From Monosporascus cannonballus (Eukaryota; Ascomycota; Sordariomycetes; Xylariales): a stretch of DNA of 64,000 nucleotides. Of this stretch, positions 13,501 through 24,262 are shown one piece after another. Made by a program: the position numbers and the translations under genes. Every line of letters begins with the position of its first letter. Position 1 is the stretch's first letter. The notes below the pieces were generated by a model, which made no database searches, was not told the DNA's origin, and worked only from the letters and a program-made list of their open reading frames with translations. Location: contig QJNS01000700.1 of the NCBI GenBank assembly GCA_004154925.1, positions 1-64,000 on the forward strand, in the 5' to 3' direction.

Positions 13501-16500
13501 AATATTAAATGCTTATTTATCTCTTTATTATTAAAAATGAATAAATTACGTTAATATAATACTTAATTTATTCAAGTAATATATAAAATAATTTCGAAAT
13601 TACTTATTTGCAATTACGTAAATATAAAATTTACATTAATATTAAATTTATAATATAAATACTATATTATTTATAAAAAATTAAAATAAAACCAAAAAAT
13701 AAACAATTATATCAACGGTTTATTTAATTTAATAAAGTTTTATTTATTACATTACCAATAATTTATATATAAAATATTATAATTATTCAAAAATAAAATG
13801 TTTTTAATAAATTTAAATATATAAGCTTTACGAATAATAATATTAAAATAACTGTTAAATTAATTCTAAATTTTCACCGTATTTAATAAATTAAATTTAT
13901 TAATATTAATAATAATAAATGCATTATTATTTAAATTAATAAATTTAATTTTTATTAGTGTATAACTCGTAACAAAAATATTTTCTAATTTCTATTTATT
14001 TTTTTAGTCGACAAGAAATATTTTTAAGATATTTATAATTTAGAAATAGAAGAAATATCTATTTTAAAATTATATTACAAAAATCTTATATAATATAATA
14101 TTTGTTTTTTAAAGAATAACTAATATAAAATTTACGCTATAAAAATATAATATATTAAATTAGAAATATATTTTGAGAAAAAATAATATTAATATTATAT
14201 ATATTATTTTTCGATGAACGGCATTCGCTAATAAATTATAACTTTCAATATTTATATTTTTAATTAATTAATCTTTATATTTTTAAAACAGTTTTATTAA
14301 AACTAGATTTAATATTGTATCAGATAATACTTAATTAAAATATTTTTTATAGTAAAATTAATTACCTTTTATAAAAATATATTTATAATAATTATTTAAT
14401 ATAATAAATTCTTCTGCATCATATAATACTCAACAAATATAAAAAACTTATTTTTTTAAAAACAAATAATTTTAAAACTTTTATCGATAAAAAATATTAT
14501 TTAATAAATAATAATTATTTTTAATAAAGCTTAACAAACTAGTACTTTATTAAATATAAGCTAGATTAAAAATATTTTCAACTTTATAATTATTTAACAA
14601 AAAGCTTTATTTAATACTTTTTCGTGAAAATTAAACTATTTAAAATTTGTATAAATTATATTTACAAATTACTCATTACATTATTTATATTATTAAACAA
14701 TATATTATTAATAAATAATAATAATAAACGTTTTTCGCAAAAATCTTTATTTATTCAAGTATTTTAATTAAACTTTTATAATATTTTCTGTATTTTTTAA
14801 TAGAACAAAAATACTTAAAAATTACTTTATACGTAATAAACTTAAATTCGATGATACTGAAAAATTTTTTTTTTATAAATTCGATTAATTTGATTTTCGA
14901 AAAGAAATTTTCAATCGAAATATTTTAAAAAGAACTTGGTATATAATCAACGTTTTTATTATAAATAATTTTTATTAAACGCGTAATTCTTTTAAAAAAT
15001 AATATAAATGTATAAATATTATGTACATAAAAAATTAAAAATTGGAAAAAAAATAAAATTTCGTAAACTTTTAATATAATTATACTATTTTATTTAATGC
15101 TTAACGATATATTTTTAATTTGTTTATATTTTAAACATTTTAATTATATTACTCAATTAATAAATGCGTGTAAATATAAATTAAAAATTAATTTATATAT
15201 AAAGTCAGATAAAAATAAAAGAAATTATAATTGTTTACTATATAAATTAATTATTTCGAAATAATTAATTTAGGTTTTCCAAATATATATAATTATTTTT
15301 TAATTTTTATAAATGTAATAAAACTATTTTAAAATTAATAACGTATTACATAAGCTCGCGACATAAACAAGTTCGCGATTCGTTTTTTGAAACTTTGTAA
15401 TAACTAATCTAAATAACTTAATCATAACATATTTAATTAATTTAAATGGACCGTGTTTTTTGCTGTTAAATATATTTACAGCTTTACAACAAATATACGT
15501 ATTATATTAAGGCTTGTTATAGATGTTATATTGCTATTCTTTTTTTTAACTATTTTGTAATAGATCACTTTTTAACGCGTTTTAATTAATATTATCCCCA
15601 TTACGAAAGTATTAAAGCCGATCGATAAAAAACGATTACCGATCGATTTCTTAACCTATATACGCAAATGTTTTTTATCCGGCTTTAATACGTGGAAAAT
15701 ATTCGCAATATACGTCGTACTAAAAAATTACAAGGCGCGTTATAAGGCTCTAAAGTAAGGCTATAAAGCTTGTTATAAGGCACTTTTCGAGGCGCGTCGT
15801 AAGACGTATCGCAATATCGTAGAATTTATTAGAGCAATAATTCGATTTTACGTATTTAAAATAATTAAAATAAACGTTTCCAATAAAGAAAAATTTTTAT
15901 TATACGAAATAAACGAATTTTTTCGATTAATAAAAAAGGTAGTAGTAAGAAATTGCTATTAATAGTTATTAAGATTAGTAATTATACGAAAGTTAAACGG
16001 AAGAAATAATAATATAGCATCTGTAGCAAATCTGAATATAATACGTATATTTGTTCTAAAGCTGTATATATAGTTAATAATAAAAAATATGGTCGATTTA
16101 AATCAATTAAATATATTTTGGTTAAGTTATTTGGATTAGTTGTTGCAAGGTTTTAAAAAATGACTCGCGAGCTTGTTTAAGTCGCGAGCTTGTATAGTAC
16201 GTAAAGCGTTTTTAAATTTATATTATTTTTTTAAAAGTTTTTCGATAAATATTATAAATATTATCCATAATACCTTTATTATCGTTAATTATAGTTAACA
16301 AAATCAAACAGTATTTATTATACTGTATATATTTTAATTTTAAAAATGTTGAAAATGTTTTTTTTATTATAGTTATTTTTATATATTAATAATAATAATA
16401 ATATTTAAATTTTAAATAATATTAATTATAACTTAATATAAAATATTAAACGGTATTAAATATTATTATACCGTTGTATAAAATCATTTTAAATTTTTTA

Positions 16501-17556
16501 AAAAATATAATTATAATAACGGATAATTATAATAATAATATTCCGCATAACGATATTATATATAAATAGTATATTACGAATATAATTTCAAATATTGAAA
16601 TTATTATATTAAAATGTAATATTATTTTATTATATTTAGTTATGTAACGTGATGAATTTTAATAAAAATTATATTATGATTAAAATTTTATATAATTATT
16701 TTTATTTTTTATTAATTTACTTTTATTGTTATTTAATATATAATACTTTTCGTAAATAATTCATTTTTTAAATATGTCAACATTATTTTATAATAAATTC
16801 CAAAATAATAAAACTATATTTATTAAATAAAGTACATAAATAGTTTTAATTTGAAAAATTATTTTAATTATAATACTCAAAATATATATATATATAATAA
16901 AATCGTTATTATTACGAAATTATTTTATGTTTGATATCGTATTATATAATGAATTTTTTCTTAAATAAATAAATATTTAATTTAATAATGTAAATTAATT
17001 AAATATACATATTTCTATAAATTTTAATCTTTATTTAAAATAATATAAATTATTTGAATGTTAAATAATAAGCTTTTTAACGAATTACAATATTTAAACT
17101 TTTTTATAAAAATTATAAATTTTTCGTATAATATATTATAATATTTACGTATAACAAGGTTCTTATTAACTAGAATCAAAAATTCTTATTAATGTTTATA
17201 TAATTATAATTGTTTCGTATTTTTCTTGAACAAATTTATAAATTAATTATTCTAAATAATCGAATTATTACTTTCATAAAAAATTAAGTTACGAATCAAT
17301 TTTGAAATATGATATTACATTTTTTATATTACTATACACAGTTTTATATATATATATATAAGTATATTTTATTTGAAAAACAGAATATAATAAATTTAAA
17401 TTATTATTAATAAATATATTAAGATTTAAAAATAATAAACGGATTTTAATTAGAACTAGAATAATATTAATAATAAATTATAATTAAAATAATTCTATAA
17501 ACATATATATACACATTTATAAAAATATTTCGTTATTAAGTTAGTGTAAATTTTCG
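1570..17556. repeat. 16 kb AT-rich, RIP-type gene desert
   Basis: Almost pure A/T with scattered CG dinucleotides and very frequent TA; stops are so dense that only one open frame passes 60 codons (9834-10025, minus, low complexity, not credible). This is what heavily RIP-mutated transposon DNA looks like in Pezizomycotina. Apart from one element with terminal inverted repeats at 15349-16194, I could not assign the original transposons. Slightly less degraded patches, such as 2640-2880 and 6360-6540 (which contains an 8-bp hairpin, TTAAGTTT at 6510-6517 against AAACTTAA at 6527-6534), may be younger remnants. A centromeric or heterochromatic role is possible but not shown. Confidence 0.75.
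15349..16194. mobile_element. RIP-degraded TIR DNA transposon or MITE with TA target duplication
   Basis: The left end (15349-15420) and the reverse complement of the right end (16194-16121) align over about 70 bp. Both read approximately CACAAGCTCGCGACTTAAAC and differ mainly by C/T or G/A transitions. Each TIR holds two copies of an AAGCTCGCGA-like subrepeat. TA flanks both ends (15347-15348 and 16195-16196), as with Tc1/mariner and pogo/Fot1 insertions. The 846 bp body, although degraded, is richer in CG than its surroundings and contains repeated phrases such as CGATCGATAAAAAACGATTACCG-like sequence near 15619, but no open frame survives. It could be a non-autonomous MITE or an internally deleted Fot1-type element. 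Confidence 0.7.
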
Positions 17557-17746
17557 TTTTTTTAAAAAAATAAAAGTGTTAAATGAAAGCATTTTTGTAT
17601 AATTACAACTTAGATCTCGTTAATTCGTTATAGAGATTTAGGATTTGATTGGTTAATATTTAACGTTGTAGAGCGGTACTTGAGTGACTTTGAAGAAATT
17701 GAGAAAACGAGCCAGAGAGGCCTGAGCTAGCTGAGGTAACTTATAT
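17557..17746 (+). repeat. Dispersed repeat R, left copy (strongly mutated)
   Basis: This segment matches the reverse complement of 51655-51840 along its whole length. Shared blocks include GAGCGGTACTTGA, AACTTTGAAGAAA, AAAACGAGCCAG and CCTGAGCTAGCTGAGGTAA. Relative to the other copy it has many C to T and G to A differences; for example, GGGGATTTGGG in the right copy corresponds to AGAGATTTAGG here. That is the pattern expected of RIP. Similarity stops after GAGGTAA, which marks one end of the repeat unit and the left border of the gene island. Confidence 0.8.
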
Positions 17747-18325
17747 CTAACAAGTAGTACAATAAGCGAGCACTTATCAACTTAGTTTTTTTGGCGCAGT
17801 GGCTAGCTGACATGTTCCTATCAGAGAGTAGCCTTTCCGTATTTGGTGTACTAACGCATACCTGGCTAGCTGACAATTACCTTGCTCGGAGAGGAGTAAA
17901 ACTAACGTGGCGTAGTAGTATATTTAAAGAGAGTAGAAAACGCCAAGCTTATTTGAAAAAAATTAATCTAATATCGTAGCATTTGGTTAGCAAACGTTTT
18001 TTTTAAAAAAAGATTTTACTGTTAACTATATAGCAATTACTTTTTTTAAAATAATTATTAGTAACTATTTAGCAATTGCGTAGCAAATGCTGTTGCTAGA
18101 TACTATAGTTTTTCCGACGCTTGGGCCGTGTAATTTTAGTAAAGAACTGGCTGAGCTCCTCCGGAGCTTTTCTCTACTCCCTCCGAGCTGGCCCCCGATT
18201 CTGAGTCCATCGGAACTCCGAAGCCGGCCCACGTCCAATGGGAAATCTTACCGCTACATTAAACCCATCAGCTCCAGTGGACCATCGGAAGCCTCCGAGC
18301 TCAGTGAGAAGGCGTGCCCTTAGCG
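17747..18325. other. Transition zone and promoter region upstream of PRO1
   Basis: No gene seen. It holds a short duplicated phrase TGGCTAGCTGACA (about 17800 and 17862). It also holds a 20-bp direct repeat: GTTAACTATATAGCAATTAC at 18021-18040, repeated imperfectly at 18061-18079. Both are probably transposon debris. From 18090 the base composition becomes genic, and 18100-18325 is presumably the PRO1 promoter and leader. Confidence 0.5.
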
Positions 18326-20233
18326 ATGACAAGTTCGGGCAGCGGCTGGGGTGACGCATCTCCTCGTAAGTATCTCCATCTGTACTATATATTTACATGT
18401 GTTTACTTAGCCTTCGAGAGCTGTCCCTGAGTCTTCCGTTAGAAATAGAAGTTCCCTTTAGCTAATGTGAATCCCGATCTGCAGACATGAAGGGACCCAA
18501 GCCCTTGATCGTTGTTATAAAACTCGGTCAGTTCCGAACCAAGCTTGTTTCGAGACATTCGCTGCTTCGCCTAATGTGTTGTTAGCTAGCGGGTAGTGGG
18601 TCGGTGACCTGTGTCTCTGTGGTCTGACTGGTGTCTCGTAGGAACCAGCTCGATAGTCGACGAGAAGACGCATGAGCCCGTGCTGTCCAACTTGACGCTC
18701 ATCGTCGAGACGGCCGTCAGGCTGCGGAAGGATGGGCACAAGGTCATCATCGTGTCCTCGGGCGCCATCGGCGTCGGCCTCCGGCGCATGGACGTCGAGA
18801 GGAGGCCGAAGCACCTCTCCAAGCTGCAGGCGCTCGCCGCCATAGGCCAGTGCCGGCTGATCAGCCTCTGGGACAGCTTGTTCGAGCACCTCCGTCAACC
18901 GATCGCGCAGATCCTCCTGACGAGAAACGATATTGCCGATGTGAGTGTATATACCGGGCCGACACCGCCAGGCTGCTGACTGCGCTTGCGCTGGGTTCTG
19001 ATTCCTGACATGGCATGACGTCACGCAGCGCTCGAGATATATCAATGCCCGCAGCACGCTTATGGAGCTTCTGGAGATGGGCGTCATCCCCATCGTCAAC
19101 GAGAACGACACCCTGGCCGTTGCCGAGATCAAGTTCGGCGACAACGACACGCTGTCGGCCATCGCCGCCGCCATGGTCCATGCGGACTTCCTGTTTCTCA
19201 TGACGGACGTGGACTGCCTGTATGATAAGAACCCCAGAACGCACCCGGATGCCCAGCCAATCGAAGTTGTCGAGGACATTGGGGCTATCCAAGCAGACGG
19301 TATAGAGCACTTTCCCAAATTGGAGTCCTGCTAGGCTAATTCCGCATAGTGTCCAGCGCCGGGTCTTCTCTCGGGACGGGGGGTATGGGGACTAAGATCG
19401 TCGCCGCCCAACTGGCGACGGCGGCGGGCGTCACCACCGTCATCACGCGGTCGTCCAATCCCGGCAACGTGCTGAAGATCGTGCGATACCTGCAAGCGAA
19501 CAAGTCTACCACTACCACCACACCGACGACGCCTTCTCGCTCCCGGACGGCGACCCCTCCCACCACCGCCGTCGCGGAAGACCCTCATCGCCAAGCCGAG
19601 GACCCGCTCTTCCGCTCGACGGCATCGCCCGCCCTAGCGGACGCGAAGGAGGAGCAGAGGCAGAGGCAGAAGCAGGAGCCGCCGCCGCTGCACACGCGAT
19701 TCCTCCCGCTCGACCAGCCGATGCGCGACCGCTACTTCTGGCTGCTGCACGGCCTCGCGCCGCGGGGCACCGTCTACATCGACCGGGGCGCGCACCACGC
19801 GCTCGCCGACAAGGCGGGGCTGCTGCCGGTCGGCGTGCTCGACGTCGAGGGCAGCTTCGCGCAGCAGGAGGCCGTGCGCCTCGTCGTCGTCGACCGCCGG
19901 TCCGGGTCGGGGCCGGGGCCGCGGTCTAACGAAGAAAACGGCGGCGGCAACGGTGGTGATAGTGAAAGGCCCTGCTGGGAGGGCACCCCCGTCGAGGTCG
20001 GCCGCGCTCTCGTCAACTACGCCGCCCCCGAGATCGCCCGCATCAAGGGCCACCGCAGCAGCCAGATCGGCGCGCTGCTCGGCTACGCCGACACCGAGTA
20101 CGTCGCCTACCGCGAGAACATCAGCCTGTTCCCCCGCGAGAGCCGCCCGGCGTCGCCGGCCCCGGCCCCGGCCCCGGCGGCTCTGGAGAACGGCGGCGTT
20201 GCCGGGTACGAAGCCGGGTCCACCGGGGCGTAG
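18326..20233 (+). CDS. PRO1: Glutamate 5-kinase (proline biosynthesis)
   Basis: Phosphorylates L-glutamate to gamma-glutamyl phosphate, the first and usually proline-inhibited step of proline synthesis in the cytosol. Five exons: 18326-18365, 18485-18526, 18642-18940, 19029-19299 and 19350-20233; all junctions are GT..AG and the joined frame gives 511 residues. Kinase motifs appear in order: IKLGTSS near residue 26 (phosphate-binding lysine), [64 protein letters not shown] and [10 protein letters not shown]-terminal PUA domain follows (about 340-490). The protein is longer than the roughly 430-residue yeast enzyme because of a Thr/Pro/Ser-rich linker at about 271-340 and a Gly/Asn-rich insertion inside the PUA region. 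The first three exons are small, so the start rests on ATG 18326 giving an in-frame join at every junction. It converges with NIP7 downstream. Confidence 0.93.
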
Positions 20234-20904
20234 AGTACTTATGCAGATGGCTGTGGTTAGAGTATAAAAGCATGCGGGGAGTGGGGTGGGTGGGCGCTCT
20301 GGGGGATTATGAAAGGGAGACGGTTAACTAAAATGCGATTTCTAAAGGGTGTATTGAGAAGCGCAATACATCGCGTCCAGTTTTTCCAATTCCTAGAGCT
20401 CGACCGTGAGCAAGCCACTATTCAGGCGGGTTTCAATACGAGGCGGGAGCAGTTCGCTTCTTATGAACCAGCAAAAGCATCTGGAGTGGACCGACACGTG
20501 AATCCCTAGTTCAATCACCATAGATACCGTACCAACTCTTGCTCCAGAGGGGACAGGCGATGGCCCTGTAGGTCCGTGGTGACGGGCCTTCTTCTATAAC
20601 GAGAGAAAAGGAACGGGTATCTTCTAGTTACATGGACTTTCCCTGCGGTCGCTCATGCGCTGATCCTACAAGCGGGCCGGCAAGTCTCATTCAGGGGCGC
20701 ATCTTCGCTGCTTGCAGCCAAGCAAGAAGCTGGCTAACAGCTCAAGGAGGTTTCACGATGTAGGATCCCTGTAGTGTCGATGAATCTTTTACGATTCAAA
20801 TCAACTGATTCTCCCTAGAACGCCGCCGATGCTATTTCCCCGAAACTCCGTACTCCTGGCTCATGAAGAGCATTGCCCATCCATAGATTTCCAGCGCTGG
20901 ATAT
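20234..20904. other. Intergenic region between convergent PRO1 and NIP7
   Basis: About 670 bp holding the 3' ends of two convergent genes. No further gene, RNA gene or repeat is supported; the short open frame at 20309-20509 looks random. Confidence 0.5.
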
Positions 20905-21822
20905 TCAGCCCGTAAAGAGCGTATCCTCGTCCCTTAGATATTCGCCTGCGAAAAGATAACGTCAGTTAAACGGTGATGGACATATTCTACTGCAGGGGTA
21001 ATTACCGCAGTCGGCCTGCCGAAAGCAAACTATGCCCGTGGGGTCCAGTCTTCGCGCCTCGGCCGTACTCCGCCTGTTATATGTTAACCTCGTGCCTCGA
21101 TTCGAAAGACTGCTTCCTAGGGCCTTCCATATTGCAAACCAATGGATGAAAGAGCTTATTATATAAGAAAATGAGGCATTGGTACGTACTATAAATATGT
21201 TAGCGTTAGGATTTACGACAGACGATGACCGAGCCAAAAGCAGAGCGCAAAAACAAGCACATACCGCTGTGACGCCGAAGCCAAGAGGCTTATCGTCCAT
21301 GCTGAGGACCACAACGCCCTGGTGCTCGGGAGTGTCCTCGGTGAAACGGCCGACGTGGGCCTTGACGACGTTGCCGCCGTACAGGAAGGGCATCTCGCCG
21401 TTGCTGCGGATCCAGATCTTGTAGCGCGCGTGCTCGGCGAGGATGGGCAACGCGGTTATGTGAAGGCGAAATTTGCCGCTCTTGGTGAATCGCCCTATCA
21501 GACCGTACGTCAGCGCTGAAGTCCCGAAGCCCAACCCGGTATGCGACCAAGGGGGTAGATGGTGCCGAGGCGGGGACTCGGAGTCTGAAATCGTACCCAG
21601 GCAGACGCCTAAGGAGCTCAGGTTCTCTCTGGCGACGGACGTCGCGAGGTTCGCAATGGATAGCAATACGTAGTATACACGGTCTTTGTGCAGGCGGAAG
21701 ACGTATCTGTCGGCGTCGGGCGAGTCGTCCAGAGGCGCGATCAGGTTCTTCAGGCTCGAGCCGGTATAGTTGGCGAGCTTGTCGAACAAGACCTTCGTTT
21801 CGGGTTCCGTCAAAGGCCTCAT
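20905..21822 (-). CDS. NIP7: 60S ribosome biogenesis protein NIP7
   Basis: Nip7 is a small nucleolar and cytoplasmic protein with a C-terminal PUA domain, needed for 27S pre-rRNA processing and 60S assembly. Exons: 21822-21597, 21494-21265, about 21073-21006 and 20945-20905. Recognisable family segments are MRPLTEPETK at the start, FRLHKDRVYYV, FTKSGKFRLHITAL, FLYGGNVVKAHVGR, QGVVVLSMDDKPLGFGV, then STAEARRLDPTGIVCFRQAD and EYLRDEDTLF in the small last exons. I chose ATG 21822 because the family always begins MRPLT; 34 open codons upstream do not match. The conserved product would be about 187 residues (yeast 181). Oddity: at intron 2, canonical splicing (donor GTATGT at 21264, acceptor CAG ending at 21074) leaves one extra nucleotide and breaks the frame. 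Introns 1 and 3 join cleanly. Confidence 0.88.
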
Positions 21823-22165
21823 TTTTACAAGCGATAATCCGAATCTCCGCCGTCGAATATGCGGCTTAGGAGGTAAGTTAAATATCACGACCTCGTGTTC
21901 GGTGGTAATTGCCTCCTGTCGCAATGGTGATGTGAAGGGTTTGGCAATGAGACAAACTTCTAAAGCGAGTCCAGCAGAAGATAAAAATAAAGTGGGGACG
22001 ACCCTGCACGACGTGGGGTGTGATCCTTATCGATTGCAGGGGTCCACTCTTAATTTTATACTCCAGCAAAAGCATACAGCGTACTTTGTACATAGCTGCA
22101 ATAACGTTTTGAACCAAAGAACCAAGTTAAAAGCCGTGAATGTCACTTGCAAATCAACTATAATC
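21823..22165. promoter_or_regulatory. Shared divergent promoter of NIP7 and NOC3
   Basis: A 343-bp gap separates the start codons of two divergently transcribed 60S-biogenesis genes, so it must carry both promoters and both 5' leaders. I looked for a good PAC (GCGATGAG) or RRPE (long A/T tract) element as in yeast ribosome-biogenesis genes and found none. Confidence 0.6.
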
Positions 22166-24262
22166 ATGTCTGCGAGGCCCTCAAAAAAGAGAAGGCTCAC
22201 TCCGCCGCAGTCTAGGGACGAGGATGTGTCTCGTTGGTCGGAGAAGAAGATACAGAAGCAGTTCTTCAAAAATGCCGCCAGTTGGGATCTAGAGCAGGAT
22301 TATGAGACTAAAGCAAGAAAGGGCAAGAAGAAAGAGAAGAAGGAGAGTACTCGTCTCCCCATCAGGCTACCGGATGGCCGCCTGCAGCAGGTGACTGCTC
22401 CCGCGAGTGACTTGCGGTCTGTGGAGAGCGACGAGGACTGGTTAGAAGAGGACGGTGGTGGGGATGTGTCCGATGAGGGGCCTCAGGAGAGAGCGGTCCC
22501 TGAGAAGCCGGACATCCCCGAGCCTCAGCAGATTCTGGAGGCGAAGGAGGAGCTCGCCAAGTTAGCCTCGGCATTGAACGAAAATCCGGAGGAGTCCGTC
22601 GGTAATTTCAAGGCCATCGCGAAAATAGGGGAGTCGCACATTCCCGCCATCCAGAAGCTCACCCTGGCGACCCAGCTGGCCGTCTACAGAGACGTCATCC
22701 CAGGCTACCGGATACGACCGATATCAGAGGATGGGCCCGGGGAGAAGCTTTCCAAGGAGGTCAGGAAGCTGAGAGCGTATGAACAATCGCTCGTCTCCAG
22801 CTACCAGGCCTACGTGAGGAATCTCGCCAGGTACGCAAAGACCGGGAAACAGCAGGAGAAGAACGCCAAGGCCGCCGGAGGGCAGAGCATATCAAGCATC
22901 GCCATCACCTGCGCCTGCACGCTCCTGACGTCCGTGCCGCACTTCAACTTCCGCTCGGACCTCATCAAGATATTAGTAGGCAAGCTGAGCACGAGGCGGG
23001 TGGACGACGACTTCAACAAGTGCCTCCGGGCGCTCGAGACGCTGTTCCACGAAGACGAAGAGGGCCGGCCGGCCATGGAAGCGGTGTCGCTGCTCTCCAA
23101 GATGATGAGAGCGCGGGAGTACGAAGTCGACGAGAGCGTGGTCAACCTGTTCCTCCACCTGCGGCTGCTCTCCGAGTTCGCGGGCAAGGCGTCCAGGGAC
23201 ACGGTCGAGCACGCCGACGGGGCCGGCAAGAAGGTGTCCAACAAGGCGGCGAAGCGGGAGTTTCGCACGAAGCGCAAGCGCAAGGAGCTCAAGGAGCAGA
23301 AGGCGCTGCAGAAGGACCTGGCGCAGGCCGACGCCGTCGTGGGCCACGAGGAGCGCGACCGCATGCAGTCGGAGACGCTGAAGCTCGTCTTCGCCACCTA
23401 CTTCCGCATCCTGAAGCTGCGGCAGCCCCACCTCATGGGCGCCGTGCTCGAGGGCCTCGCCAAGTACGCCCACCTCATCAACCAGGACTTCTTCGGCGAC
23501 CTGCTCGAGGCCCTCAAGGACCTGATCCGGCACAGCGACGCCGCCGCCGCCGACGGGGGGGAGGCGGTAGAAGGGGCCGCTGCCGCCGACGACGAAGACG
23601 ACGGCGACGCCCCCGTCCGCAACCCCTCCCGCGAGGCCCTGCTCTGCACCGTGACGGCCTTCGCCCTGCTCGCGGGCCAGGACGCGCACAACGCGCGCTC
23701 CGACCTGCACCTCGACCTGTCGTTCTTCACGACGCACCTGTACAAGACGCTGCTCCCGCTCTCGCTGAACCCGGACCTGGAACTCGGCACCAAGTCGCTA
23801 CGCCTACCGGACCCCAACGCCCCCAGCGCGCCCCATCCATCCACAACCACTAGCACCGGCGCCGGCAACAAGGTGAACCTGCAGACGACGACGGTCCTCC
23901 TGGTCCGGTGCCTGACGGCGGCGCTGCTGCCCGCGTGGAACGCGCGGTCCGTGCCGCCGCTGCGGCTGGCGTCGTTCACAAAGCAGCTCATGACGGCGTC
24001 GCTGCAGGTGCCGGAGCGGTCGGCGCAGGCGCTGCTGGCGCTGCTGGCCGACGTGGGCGGCCAGCACGGCCGCAGGGTCGCCGCGCTCTGGCACACCGAG
24101 GAGCGCCGGGGCGACGGCGCCTTCAACCCGCTCAGCGCCAGCGTCGAGGCCGCCAACCCCTTCGCCGCCACCGTCTGGGAGGGCGAGATCCTGCGCCGCC
24201 ACTACTGCCCCAAGGTCCGCGAGGGCCTCAGGCTCGTCGAGAGGAGCATGCTTCAGAAGTAA
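22166..24262 (+). CDS. NOC3: Nucleolar complex protein 3 (Noc3)
   Basis: Noc3 partners Noc2 in moving pre-60S particles from nucleolus to nucleoplasm and in yeast is also linked to replication initiation. The intron-less frame codes 698 residues (yeast 663). The N-terminus carries basic nuclear-signal-like tracts (PSKKRRL, KGKKKEKKE) and the family phrase WSEKKIQKQFFKNAASWDLEQDYE, split here as WSEKKIQKQFF and NAASWDLEQDYE. An acidic stretch (residues 80-110) leads to the Noc3 N-terminal domain at about 120-225 (ending YRIRPISEDGPGEKLSKEV). The CBF/Mak21 domain spans about 490-690 and ends NPFAATVWEGEILRRHYCP. A 132-codon in-frame extension upstream overlaps NIP7 and does not match the family, so ATG 22166 is preferred. 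Codons are strongly GC-biased in the second half. Confidence 0.92.
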   Translation: MSARPSKKRRLTPPQSRDEDVSRWSEKKIQKQFFKNAASWDLEQDYETKARKGKKKEKKESTRLPIRLPDGRLQQVTAPASDLRSVESDEDWLEEDGGGDVSDEGPQERAVPEKPDIPEPQQILEAKEELAKLASALNENPEESVGNFKAIAKIGESHIPAIQKLTLATQLAVYRDVIPGYRIRPISEDGPGEKLSKEVRKLRAYEQSLVSSYQAYVRNLARYAKTGKQQEKNAKAAGGQSISSIAITCACTLLTSVPHFNFRSDLIKILVGKLSTRRVDDDFNKCLRALETLFHEDEEGRPAMEAVSLLSKMMRAREYEVDESVVNLFLHLRLLSEFAGKASRDTVEHADGAGKKVSNKAAKREFRTKRKRKELKEQKALQKDLAQADAVVGHEERDRMQSETLKLVFATYFRILKLRQPHLMGAVLEGLAKYAHLINQDFFGDLLEALKDLIRHSDAAAADGGEAVEGAAAADDEDDGDAPVRNPSREALLCTVTAFALLAGQDAHNARSDLHLDLSFFTTHLYKTLLPLSLNPDLELGTKSLRLPDPNAPSAPHPSTTTSTGAGNKVNLQTTTVLLVRCLTAALLPAWNARSVPPLRLASFTKQLMTASLQVPERSAQALLALLADVGGQHGRRVAALWHTEERRGDGAFNPLSASVEAANPFAATVWEGEILRRHYCPKVREGLRLVERSMLQK

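Noticed and set aside
1570..17556. CRISPR-like or satellite array in the AT-rich block
   Set aside because: No regularly spaced identical units are visible; repetitiveness is only compositional.
17788..17835. tRNA or SINE head, because TGGCGCAGTGG matches the tRNA A-box
   Set aside because: No B-box at the right spacing and no cloverleaf; the phrase TGGCTAGCTGACA is a local duplication.
21770..22165. 132-codon N-terminal extension of NOC3
   Set aside because: In frame, but overlaps NIP7 exon 1 on the other strand and does not resemble Noc3; MSARPSKKRR at 22166 is a typical start.
22973..24202. Several long minus-strand frames inside NOC3
   Set aside because: GC-rich antisense shadows of NOC3, which itself has full family similarity.
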